Assembly: GCF_003892345.1 (NCBI RefSeq)
Contig: NZ_RRUE01000001.1
Coordinates: 1,938,078 to 2,002,077, forward strand
DNA: 64,000 nt
Origin: Lautropia dentalis
Lineage (GTDB): Bacteria > Pseudomonadota > Gammaproteobacteria > Burkholderiales > Burkholderiaceae_E
Reading direction: 5' to 3'
Both the position numbers and the translations under genes were made by a program. How positions within the stretch are numbered: the first letter of the stretch is position 1; the number at the start of each line of letters is the position of its first letter. Under the pieces are notes generated by a model. That model had not been told where the DNA came from. It did no database searches and saw only the letters and a program-made list of their open reading frames with translations. Below, in pieces: positions 27,755-35,886 of the stretch.

Positions 27755-29146
27755 TCAGAAATTGCCGTCGATGTCGGTCACGCCGATCAGCTTGTGATTG
27801 ACGAACTCCTTCAGGCCCAGGTCGATCAACTCGCGACCGAAGCCCGAACGGCGGATGCCGCCGAACGGCAGGTCGGCCTTCACGGCCGTGGGATGGTTGA
27901 TGTAGACCATGCCGGTGGAGATCTGTGCCGCCACACGGCGGCCGCGCTCGATGTCCTGCGTGAACACCGAACCACCCAGCCCGAACGGTGAGTCATTGGC
28001 CACCGCGATGGCTTCGGCCTCGTCCTTCACCTTGAACACCATCGACACCGGACCGAAGAACTCGCACTTGAAGGCGGGGTTCTCGAGGGTGACGTTGGTG
28101 AGCAGCACCGGGCGGGCAAAGGAACCCTTCGACGGTACTTCGGCGCCGATCACCTCCAGTTTGGCACCACGGGCCACGGCCTGGTCGATCTGTTTCTTCA
28201 GGTCGTCGACGGCCGCCTGCGACGACAGCGGGGCCAGCGTGGTGTCGGGATCCATCGGGTCGCCGGCCTTGAGCGCCGCCACGCCGGCCCGGTATTTTTC
28301 CATGAAGGCGTCGTAGACCGACTCGACCACGATGATCCGCTTGGACGAGCAGCAGACCTGGCCGGCGTTCCAGTGACGGCCGAACACGGCCCACTTTGCG
28401 GCCTTCTCGATGTCGGCATCGTCCAGCACGATGAAGGCGTCGGAACCGCCCAGTTCGAGCGTGGCCTTCTTCATGGCCTTGCCGGCCTGTGCGGCCACGA
28501 TGGCCCCTGCCCCTTCCGATCCGGTCAGCGCCACGCCGTGCACGCGCGGGTCGTTGATGATCGTCTCGATCTGGTCGCGCGTGGCGTAGAGGTTCGTGAA
28601 GCCGCCCTGCGGCAGGCCCGCGTCGAGCATCAGTTTCTCGAACAGCGCGGCGCACTGTGGCACGTTGGAGGCGTGCTTGAGGATGACCACGTTACCCGCG
28701 GCCAGCTGCGGCGCGATGATGCGGGCAATCTGGTAGTACGGGAAGTTCCATGGTTCGATGGCCAGGATGATGCCCAGCGGATCGTGAACCAGTACGGCGT
28801 CGGAGACGGCCGGATCCTTGCACGGCAGCTTCTGCGGGGCCAGCTGGGCCTCGGCGTTGTGCACGTAATACTCGAAGATGGCGGCCGACAGTTCGACCTC
28901 GCCCTTGGCCTCGGTGAGCAGCTTGCCCATCTCGAGGGTCAGCATCTTCGCGTACTCGTTCCTGTTGGCCCGCAGCAGGTCGGCCGCCTTCTGCAAGACG
29001 GTCACGCGCTGGCTCACCGGTTTTGCCTTCCACTGCCGGAATGCTGCGTCACCCTGCTGCAGTGCCTGCTGCACCTCGGCATCGGTGGCATTGGGGAAGG
29101 TCTTCAGGGTCTCGCCCGTGAACGGGTTGGTGGTTGCGTAAGCCAT
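27755..29146 (-). CDS. NAD-dependent succinate-semialdehyde dehydrogenase (Sad/YneI-like)
   Basis: Oxidises succinate semialdehyde (or a related aldehyde) to the acid in the cytoplasm. The aldehyde dehydrogenase fold is complete: nucleotide-binding ILAIEPWNFPYYQIARI near residue 125, the general base in LELGGSDAFIVLDDAD near 230, and the nucleophile Cys in HWNAGQVCCSSKR near 265. The C-terminus FGGIRRSGFGRELIDLGLKEFVN resembles Sad/YneI more than GabD. Two ATGs lie six bases apart; AAGGAGC is correctly spaced only for the inner one (29146), so I chose it over 29152. No GABA transaminase gene is nearby. Confidence 0.85.
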   Translation of the reverse strand: MAYATTNPFTGETLKTFPNATDAEVQQALQQGDAAFRQWKAKPVSQRVTVLQKAADLLRANRNEYAKMLTLEMGKLLTEAKGEVELSAAIFEYYVHNAEAQLAPQKLPCKDPAVSDAVLVHDPLGIILAIEPWNFPYYQIARIIAPQLAAGNVVILKHASNVPQCAALFEKLMLDAGLPQGGFTNLYATRDQIETIINDPRVHGVALTGSEGAGAIVAAQAGKAMKKATLELGGSDAFIVLDDADIEKAAKWAVFGRHWNAGQVCCSSKRIIVVESVYDAFMEKYRAGVAALKAGDPMDPDTTLAPLSSQAAVDDLKKQIDQAVARGAKLEVIGAEVPSKGSFARPVLLTNVTLENPAFKCEFFGPVSMVFKVKDEAEAIAVANDSPFGLGGSVFTQDIERGRRVAAQISTGMVYINHPTAVKADLPFGGIRRSGFGRELIDLGLKEFVNHKLIGVTDIDGNF

Positions 29147-29287
29147 GGTCATGCTCCTTCGGTTGAATGAAGGGGAAAACGCACAGGCGCGTTTCCGGAC
29201 ATCACTTTCGGGGCCGAAGGCTCGACACCCGAACGGGAGCCGGCATGACTGTGGCCTGCGCGAAGTCTCCGCCGGCGGTCTGTCCCG

Positions 29288-29428
29288 AAGTGTGTCATGG
29301 CCTCATCCAAACCCTTGACCCCCTCTTTGGGCGCGCAGGACGAGGCGGCCCGCCCTGCCTGCGCAGCCGCGCCCTGTCGGCACAGGGCCGGGGTCACGCG
29401 GGGATGAATGAGGTCATGACACGCTCCA
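29288..29428. repeat. Element B copy 2 (short form)
   Basis: The ends AGTGTGTCATGGCCTCATCC and GGATGAATGAGGTCATGACACGCT are near-reverse complements. The interior keeps CCCCTCTTTGGGCGCGCAGGAC from the first internal hairpin of the 40-kb copy but lacks much of the middle. It lies in the non-coding stretch between the succinate-semialdehyde dehydrogenase gene and tRNA-Gly copy 2. Confidence 0.6.
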
Positions 29429-29518
29429 GCGGCCGTCACTGGTGTGTCTGGGCATCATAGTACAAATGACAAACCCACGTTCGGGACAGGCCCTGTTGAC
29501 CGTGATGGTGGTGCGGGA

Positions 29519-29550
29519 AAGGGGCTGGCGCTGGATGCCCAGCCCCCTTG
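29519..29550. other. Hairpin in the 29-kb intergenic region
   Basis: GGGGCTGG and CCAGCCCC form an eight-pair stem over a ten-base loop. No gene next to it needs a terminator; it may be a relic of lost sequence. Confidence 0.3.
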
Positions 29551-29721
29551 CGAAGTCATGACGAAGATTCTCGATAACTACGCCAGCCCTCTCGTTGCAC
29601 TTGATTCTTGAGATTGCCCGATGCTTCGGATGGCCACAAAAGGGAAAGGTCCGGCAGGCAAGACCGGATCCGCTCACGGAAGAGAAAAGCCCGGCAGAGA
29701 AAAGCGATCGACCATGAAAAA

Positions 29722-29749
29722 GGCCGCCAGCGGCATGAACCGGGCGGCC
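29722..29749 (-). terminator. Terminator of tRNA-Gly copy 2
   Basis: The same GGCCGCC/GGCGGCC hairpin with a downstream T run (on the minus strand) as at the other two tRNA-Gly genes. Confidence 0.75.
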
Positions 29750-29760
29750 CCTTTGAAACC

Positions 29761-29836
29761 TGGAGCGGGAAACGAGTCTCGAACTCGCGACCTCAACCTT
29801 GGCAAGGTTGCGCTCTACCAACTGAGCTATTCCCGC
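29761..29836 (-). tRNA. tRNA-Gly(GCC), copy 2
   Basis: 76 nt, identical base for base to the copies at 17922 and 34038, with encoded CCA and anticodon GCC. TATAAT (29852-29857 on the minus strand) precedes it in the same CCCTATAATCA context. Confidence 0.97.
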
Positions 29837-30041
29837 ATCGAAGAAGACATGATTATAGGGGGTTTCCGGCTCCTGTGGATGGGTGTTGCAAATAAACGTC
29901 ACGGGCTGCGTCGTTCACCCACGCGGGTGCGAGTCTTTCGCGCTCATCAAAACATGTCCACTGCGTCAGAGCGCGTCATTCGCCTCTGCCAGAACGCGTC
30001 ATCCACCCACGCACGTCATCCATCCACGCGCCAGCGTGAGC

Positions 30042-30149
30042 GGGCGGCGCGCTCCGGTGCAGATGAATGACACATGCGGGCGGCGCGCTCCGGTGCAGAT
30101 GAATGACACATGCGGGCGGCGCGCTCTGGTGCAGATGAATGACACATGC
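30042..30149. repeat. Three tandem 36-bp repeats
   Basis: The unit begins GGGCGGCGCGCTCCGGTGCA and ends GAATGACACATGC. Copies at 30042, 30078 and 30114 are head to tail; the third differs by one C-to-T change. Degenerate pieces (GCGCGTCATTCGCC, ACGCGTCATCCA) lie just upstream from about 29965. The array ends 37 bases before the stop codon of the binding-protein gene. The unit is 12 codons long, but no credible gene reads through it. Confidence 0.85.
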
Positions 30150-30186
30150 GGGTCGAGCGAACGACACGCGCCAACGTGCCATTCGC

Positions 30187-31482
30187 TCACGCCGGTGTCC
30201 AGCTTCCCGCCAGCAGGCGCTGTGCATCCGCCGCCGGCAGCGGGTGACCGTAGAACAGCCGGAAGAAGTGCTGCACGGTCTGTGGCAGTGGGTTCTGTCC
30301 CCGCAGTGCCGGATGGCCGGGGTGCAGGTGTTCCAGCAGCCAGCGGATGCCGATCAGCCGGTTGACGCCCGGAGGGCTGTCCAGCCAGCCAAAGGGCAGC
30401 GCCGGTGCGCAATGCACGCGCCCCGTGCGCACGGCGCTGATGTTCCGCCAGAGCGGATCGGTACGCACCCGGCGGGCAAAGGCTGCATCCTGCGTGACGA
30501 TGATCTGCGGATCCCACTGCAGCAGCTGTTCCATCGACACGCGGGCCAGTGAGCCCTGCTTCATGCCGGCTGCCACGTTGTGGGCCGCGCAGAAGTCCAG
30601 CAGTTCGGCGTTGATGCTGCCGGGACGCGCCGTTTCCAGTCCGTCCGTGCCCCGGTCGAAATACACGCGTGGACGTTGGGCCGGCGGGATGCCGTTGCGT
30701 ATCCGCGTGGCCAGATCGATGAAATGCTGCGCCTCGCCGGCCAGCCGGGCTCCCCGGCCGGCTACGCCGAGCAGATGTCCCACTTCTCGCAGCTGGGCGG
30801 CCTGTTCGCCGATCCGGCCCTGGATGAGCACGGTGGGCAGGCCGGTCTGCTCGCTCACACGCCGCATGCCGGACACGTAGGTGTCATCCGCCGTGCCGGC
30901 GTCCAGCACCAGGTCGGGGTCCTGTTCGATCAGCGCCTCGAGTGGCACCGTGCTGCCCCGCCCGGCCAGCCGGCCGGTGACGGGCAGGTTGTGCAGCGCC
31001 GGGCCGAGCAGCGCCCGTGCACCGTCGGCCAGTGGTGTGGGCCAGCCCAGCAGTTTTTCGGGGGCGAGCACGGCTACCAGCACGCCGGCGGGCGGGCCGG
31101 CTGCGAAGACCCGGCGGATATGTCCGGGGGCCGGCAGCCCGGCACGGCCACCGAACCGGGCCACGATCACCTCGCCGGAGGCCGCTGCCGGCTCCTGCGC
31201 CTGTTCCTGTGCCCGCCTCTGTGCCCTTCCCTACAGCCGCGCCTGTTCCTGCCCTTGCTTCTGCCCCTGCCCCTGCCCCTGCCTCTGTTCCTGTTCCTTT
31301 CCTTGCGCCGGCCCCTGCTGCCTCTGTTCCTGTCCTGGCGCCTGCGCCTGTCCGTGTGCCGGTCCCTGTTCCTGCGCCTGCGTCGCGGCGGCGGTTCGCA
31401 GGTGTGCGAACGAGGCGGTCAGACCCAGCCCGGCCAGCAGCTGCAGGCAGTGGCGCCGTTGCGGGGGGATGTCCTGGTCCAT
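30187..31482 (-). pseudogene. Metal-chelate ABC substrate-binding protein, split by an in-frame TAG
   Basis: A periplasmic TroA/BtuF-like binding protein (iron-chelate, haem or oxyanion type). It starts MDQDIPPQRRHCLQLLAGLG with an export signal and a GAGG site, ten bases after the TonB-receptor stop. A Gln/Gly-rich linker follows. A TAG at 31231-31233 interrupts the frame. The same frame then continues through AQEQAQEPAAASGEVIVARF into the complete binding domain: LIEQDPDLVLD, QWDPQIIVTQDAAF and PFGWLDSPPGVNRLIGIRWLLE. TAG is one transition away from CAG, the commonest codon here. A GTG at about 31170 could restart the domain, but without a signal peptide. No permease or ATPase lies nearby. 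Confidence 0.7.
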
Positions 31483-31492
31483 GGCGGGAGCC

Positions 31493-33745
31493 TCAGAAGC
31501 GGTAGGTACCATTGATGAACCAGGTTCGGCCTGGCATGGGCAGGCCGTCGGCCAGCTCATACCACCGGTTGCCGATGTTGTTCACGCCAACGTCCAGCGA
31601 CACGTCGGAGCGTGGTGTCCAGGTGGCGCCGAGGTCCACCACGCCGTAGCCGCCCGGTTCGCGCCAGGTATTGGTGCGCGCGGTGGCAAAGGATACCTTG
31701 CGGCCCTGTTCGGCCTCCACCGTCGACATCAGTGTCCACTGGGCGTGAACCTGCCAGCGCACGGCGGCAAACAGGCGGTGACGTGGCGTGTCGAGCAGCA
31801 CGACGCTGCGGTCACTCAGGTTGGTGCGGTCCAGATAGGTATAGCTGGCATCTGCCTGCCACTCATGTCCGAACTGCTGCGACAGCGATAGCTCCACGCC
31901 CTGGTTGCGGGCGCGGCTGATGTTCTGCGCCTGTTCGCAGGTGGTGCCGCCACAGCTCGTGGAAGGCACGACGGCCGTCTGTATCAGGTTGCTCACACGG
32001 CTGTGGAACACGGCGGCCTGTCCTGTCGCGCCCGTCCAGGGTTGCCCGGTGATACCCACTTCGAGATGGTTGGCCGTTTCGGGCCGGAGATCGGGATTGG
32101 GCAGTGCACGGCCCATGCGGGCCGAGTAGCGGTCCTTGATGGTGGGAAAGCGTGTCCGGTGCGAGAGGGCCACGTACACTTCATCGCCCTGGGGCGTGAG
32201 GCTCCAGCCCAGCCGGGCCCGTCCATTGGTGGCGCTGGCCGAACCCGTAGGCCACTGCCAGACCCGTTTGGCATCGCGCTTCTCGTGGCTGGCCCCCAGC
32301 GCCAGATGCAGCCGGTCGGAGAGCGTGAGGGTGTCTTCGGCCACCAGCGAGGTGGTCACGTCGCGGTAGTAACGGCCGGTGTCGTCGTGGGTGTCGGTCT
32401 TGTAGTGCGCGGCCAGGCGCAGGTCGTGCCCTTTCCAGCGGGCGTTGGCCCATTCGAGGGTGGCGCCCTTGCTGGTGTCGCGGTAGCTGCTGGTGGGGCT
32501 GTGCTGGCTGTACGTGGCGTCGGTGTACATGTCCAGCCCGTTTTTGTAGGTGTCGTGATAGAGGCGCACCCTGAGCGCGTTGTCGGCGTTCAGGCGCGTG
32601 CTGCTCACGAAATAGACGCTGTCCTTGTCCCAGTACGGCCAGCGCCAGTAGCGCACGGCGTTGCGCTGGGTGGACCGGCCGGTGTAGACCGGATTGCCCT
32701 TCTCGCCCCGCTGGCGCACATAGCCCAGCGCGTATTCATCGGTGGCATTGGGCGTCAGCCCCAGCTTGAACGACAGGCGGTTGTCGGTGCGTGCGGCGTT
32801 GGCGCGGCTGTGACCCGTATCGGTGGGCGTGCGCTTGTAGTCCCGGAAACCGTGCGGCAGCGGGAAGCTGTCGGCATCCAGCCGGGACGCACCCAGCTGG
32901 TAGTACCAGCCTTGCTGCCTGCCGCCCAGATTGACGGCTGCCTTGCGGGTCTGGCCCGAACCCAGGCCCAGACGTACATCGCCCTCGAAGGGCCTGACCG
33001 GCTTGCGGGTGACGAGGTTGATGGCACCGCCCAGGGTGTTGGGGCCATAGAGCAGCGAGGCATCGGCACGGGCCACACGGATCTCGGCCAGGTCGAAGGT
33101 GGTGAAGCGACCAAAGTCCACGTAGCCGTCGTAGGGAACGTACAGGGGCACCCCATCGACGAACACCGGGACCTGACGGGGATCGAAGCCGCGCAGGCTG
33201 ATCATTTCCTCGTTGCGCCCGTTGCGCGACAGGCTCACACCCGGCAGCAGGCGGGTCGCGTCGGCCACGGTGTCGGCGTTGTGGCGGGCGATGGTCTGCT
33301 GGCGCAGGGTGCTTTCACCAGGGGTCTGCCCGCCGTCCCGCGTGCCCGATACTGTCACGGTGCCCAGCGCGAACACGCCATCTGCGGCCTGTGTGCCTGA
33401 GTCCTGCGTGCCCGCCGCCGCCTGCATGTCTGCCCTTTGCATGTTTGCCGTTTGCATGTCTGCAGCGGGCGCGTCGGCCATCCCGGCGCGGGTGGTCTGT
33501 GTTTCTGCCGCCCGCACCTCGTCTGCCGGCGTGCCGCTGGCCTGTACGCCGGCCGCGTGGACGCCCGTGGCCATGAACCCGAGCGTGGCGAGCAGCAGCA
33601 GGCGGCCGGCCTGGTGACTGGTATGGGGGCTGTTGTGATGGCTGATGTGGTAGCCGTTGTGGTGGCTGGTGTGGTGGTTGGTGTGGTGGTTGGCGTGATG
33701 GCGCCGTTCTGGGGATTTTTCTGGGGAGTGTGCCTTGTCTGCCAT
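31493..33745 (-). CDS. TonB-dependent outer-membrane receptor with His-rich N-terminus
   Basis: An outer-membrane active transporter, 750 residues. The plug domain has TVTVSGTRDGG, LLPGVSLSRNGRNEEMISLRG and PNTLGGAINLVTRKP; the 22-strand barrel ends MPGRTWFINGTYRF with terminal Phe. The first 45 residues include about fourteen histidines in HHxNHHT-like repeats, placed before the hydrophobic signal segment (RLLLLATLGFMATGVHAAG). The mature start has Met-Gln-Thr repeats (ADMQTANMQRADMQ). The substrate is unknown; a metal or metal chelate is likely given the following binding-protein gene ten bases downstream. An alternative downstream start would remove the His repeat, but no better ATG with a ribosome site is seen. 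Confidence 0.88.
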   Translation of the reverse strand: MADKAHSPEKSPERRHHANHHTNHHTSHHNGYHISHHNSPHTSHQAGRLLLLATLGFMATGVHAAGVQASGTPADEVRAAETQTTRAGMADAPAADMQTANMQRADMQAAAGTQDSGTQAADGVFALGTVTVSGTRDGGQTPGESTLRQQTIARHNADTVADATRLLPGVSLSRNGRNEEMISLRGFDPRQVPVFVDGVPLYVPYDGYVDFGRFTTFDLAEIRVARADASLLYGPNTLGGAINLVTRKPVRPFEGDVRLGLGSGQTRKAAVNLGGRQQGWYYQLGASRLDADSFPLPHGFRDYKRTPTDTGHSRANAARTDNRLSFKLGLTPNATDEYALGYVRQRGEKGNPVYTGRSTQRNAVRYWRWPYWDKDSVYFVSSTRLNADNALRVRLYHDTYKNGLDMYTDATYSQHSPTSSYRDTSKGATLEWANARWKGHDLRLAAHYKTDTHDDTGRYYRDVTTSLVAEDTLTLSDRLHLALGASHEKRDAKRVWQWPTGSASATNGRARLGWSLTPQGDEVYVALSHRTRFPTIKDRYSARMGRALPNPDLRPETANHLEVGITGQPWTGATGQAAVFHSRVSNLIQTAVVPSTSCGGTTCEQAQNISRARNQGVELSLSQQFGHEWQADASYTYLDRTNLSDRSVVLLDTPRHRLFAAVRWQVHAQWTLMSTVEAEQGRKVSFATARTNTWREPGGYGVVDLGATWTPRSDVSLDVGVNNIGNRWYELADGLPMPGRTWFINGTYRF

Positions 33746-33752
33746 GTCGATG

Positions 33753-33776
33753 CGTTATGTTCGAGGTTATATAACG
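33753..33776. promoter_or_regulatory. Interrupted palindrome before the TonB receptor
   Basis: CGTTAT and ATAACG face each other across 12 bases, and the right half contains the ten-base palindrome GTTATATAAC. It lies 8-31 bases upstream of the start codon. The GTTAT/ATAAC halves recall Zur-type sites, but the spacing differs from the classical consensus. Confidence 0.4.
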
Positions 33777-34000
33777 GTGACAAGGCGACTATAAGCGATG
33801 AGGGCCGATGCCGGCGCTGACCCGGGTCAAGGCAGACGGCCGATGTGTGACGGGTCACACGCAGGGGCATGCGCAGGGCGCAGGTACTCGTCATGGCACC
33901 GGCATCCGTACATGGTGCGGATGTCTGCATGGCACGGGTGGTCGCAGGGTGCAACGGGTTCCTGTCCATGGCAGGGCGCAGGCGCCCATGCACGCGAAAA

Positions 34001-34028
34001 GGCCGCCAGCGGCATGAACCGGGCGGCC
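34001..34028 (-). terminator. Terminator of tRNA-Gly copy 3
   Basis: The GGCCGCC/GGCGGCC hairpin followed by TTTT on the minus strand, as at copies 1 and 2. Confidence 0.75.
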
Positions 34029-34037
34029 TTTGAAAAC

Positions 34038-34113
34038 TGGAGCGGGAAACGAGTCTCGAACTCGCGACCTCAACCTTGGCAAGGTTGCGCTCTACCAACT
34101 GAGCTATTCCCGC
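34038..34113 (-). tRNA. tRNA-Gly(GCC), copy 3
   Basis: 76 nt, identical to copies 1 and 2, with anticodon GCC and encoded CCA. Confidence 0.97.
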
Positions 34114-34128
34114 ATCGAAGAAGACGTG

Positions 34129-34156
34129 ATTATAGGGATGTTTCCGGAGAATGCAA
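34129..34156 (-). promoter_or_regulatory. Promoter of tRNA-Gly copy 3
   Basis: TTGCAT, 16 bases and TATAAT on the minus strand, with the same spacing as at copy 1. Confidence 0.6.
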
Positions 34157-34184
34157 GGCCCTGCACGCAGGGCCTGATCAACGC

Positions 34185-35621
34185 TCAGCCCTGCAGGTAT
34201 ACCACCTGCGTATGGGTGTACTCGTACAGCCCGTGCTTGCCGTCGGCACCGCCCAGGCCGGACTTGCGCACGCCGGCGTGAAAGCCCTGCATGGCCTCGA
34301 AGTTCTCGCGGTTGATGTAGGTTTCGCCAAAATCCAGTTCGCGCATGGCCTGCATGGCCTTGCCCAGATCGCGGGTATAGACCGAGGAAGTCAGGCCGTA
34401 GTCGCAATCGTTGGCCAGTGTGATGGCCTCGTCCAGATCATCCACCACCTGAATGGGGACCACGGGCCCGAAAATCTCGCGACGCATGATGTCCATGCCA
34501 TTGTGGCAGTTGGTCAGCACCGTGGGCTGGTAGTGAAAGCCCTGCCCCAGGTCGGCAATGCGGCCGCCGGTGACGACGGTGGCGCCGTCGTCCACGGCCC
34601 GGCGCACGCTGGCCGCCACGTTGTCCAGGCCCTTGCGGTTGATCAGGGGCCCCATCTCCACCTCGTCGTCGCCCCCGAGCGGATCGCCGTAGCGGGTGGC
34701 GGCCATGGCCTCGGCCAGGCGGGCGATGAATTCGTCGGCCACCGGCCGCTCCACATAGACGCGCTCGACGCAGTTGCATACCTGGCCGGTGTTGATGACG
34801 CGCGATCTGCGAACGGCATGGACGGCCAGTGCCAGGTCGGCATCGGCCAGCACGATGGCGGGGGCCTTGCCACCCAGTTCCAGATTGAGCTTGGTGATGT
34901 ACGGGGCCGCTGCTGCCGCGATGCGTTCACCGGTGGCCACGCTGCCGGTAAAGCTGATCATGTCCACGCCCGCATGGGAGGCCATGGCCGCTCCGGTCGT
35001 GCCCTGCCCGTAGACCACGTTGAAGACGCCGGGGGGCAGCTCGCACTGGGCCAGCAGCTCGGTGAACAGGTGGCAGTTGATGGGCGTTTCCTCGCTGGGC
35101 TTGATGACGAGGGTGTTGCCGGTCACCAGGGCCGGTGCCATCTTGCGGGCGATCAGGAAGAACGGAAAATTCCACGGCAGGATGCCAACCACCACTCCCA
35201 TCGGCTTGCGCAGCAGCAGGATCTGTTCGTCGGGACGGTCGCTGGTGATGATCTCGCCCTCGATGCGGCGTGCCCACTCGGCCATGTAATCCATGTAGTC
35301 GGCGGTGAAGGCAACCTCCACGGCGGCCAGGCTGCTGATCTTGCCCTGCTCCTCGGTCAGGGTGCGGGCGATGCGTGTGGCGTTGTCGCGGATGCGGCTG
35401 GCCACGCGACGCAGGTACTGGGCCCGTTCGATGGCGGGCCGGCGTGCCCACGCCTGCCGGGCGCCATGGGCCGCAGCAATGGCCCGGTCCACATCGCCCT
35501 GGGTGGACCGGGGAGCCCGGGCCAGCAGGGCACCGGTGGCGGGGTTGGTCACGTCGAGCAGGTCGGCGCTGTCGGTGAAGGTGCCGGCGATGTAATTGCG
35601 CAGCACGGGGACGGCAGTCAT
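34185..35621 (-). CDS. aldA: Lactaldehyde/glycolaldehyde dehydrogenase
   Basis: An NAD-dependent aldehyde dehydrogenase acting on lactaldehyde or glycolaldehyde. The protein has 478 residues, matching E. coli AldA in length. It has GVVVGILPWNFPFFLIARKM near residue 140, the base in LELGGKAPAIVLADAD near 250, and the nucleophile in NTGQVCNCVERVYV near 285. The C-terminal EAMQGFHAGVRKSGLGGADG and LYEYTHTQVVYLQ are characteristic of AldA. AGGAG lies nine bases before the ATG. It stands alone between tRNA-Gly copy 3 and a gene-poor stretch. Confidence 0.9.
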   Translation of the reverse strand: MTAVPVLRNYIAGTFTDSADLLDVTNPATGALLARAPRSTQGDVDRAIAAAHGARQAWARRPAIERAQYLRRVASRIRDNATRIARTLTEEQGKISSLAAVEVAFTADYMDYMAEWARRIEGEIITSDRPDEQILLLRKPMGVVVGILPWNFPFFLIARKMAPALVTGNTLVIKPSEETPINCHLFTELLAQCELPPGVFNVVYGQGTTGAAMASHAGVDMISFTGSVATGERIAAAAAPYITKLNLELGGKAPAIVLADADLALAVHAVRRSRVINTGQVCNCVERVYVERPVADEFIARLAEAMAATRYGDPLGGDDEVEMGPLINRKGLDNVAASVRRAVDDGATVVTGGRIADLGQGFHYQPTVLTNCHNGMDIMRREIFGPVVPIQVVDDLDEAITLANDCDYGLTSSVYTRDLGKAMQAMRELDFGETYINRENFEAMQGFHAGVRKSGLGGADGKHGLYEYTHTQVVYLQG

Positions 35622-35886
35622 GTGAAGTCTCCTTTAAAAAGCTGTCCGTAACATGCGCTGGTCCCCGGGCCAGCGGCTACACGGTGCATGAGGCGAATCC
35701 TCTGCGGGATCTGGCCTGCCTCATTTTTCCTTCACATCTTACTCCTCCAGGGCCGCCGTGGGCGGGCCTGCCGTACCGGCAAAAAAATCCCCGGAAGTGG
35801 ACCGGTGTCCGGCTTCCGGGGCGTGTCTGGCGCGTGTCATGGTTATGTTTGCCCACGCGCTTCCCTGTTTTTGGGCGTACTCTGCC

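Noticed and set aside
29414-29902. Gene between element B copy 2 and tRNA-Gly copy 2
   Set aside because: The frame depends on the tRNA-derived peptide and has no conserved part.
30042-30149. CRISPR array
   Set aside because: The 36-bp units are directly adjacent with no unique spacers, and no cas genes are present.
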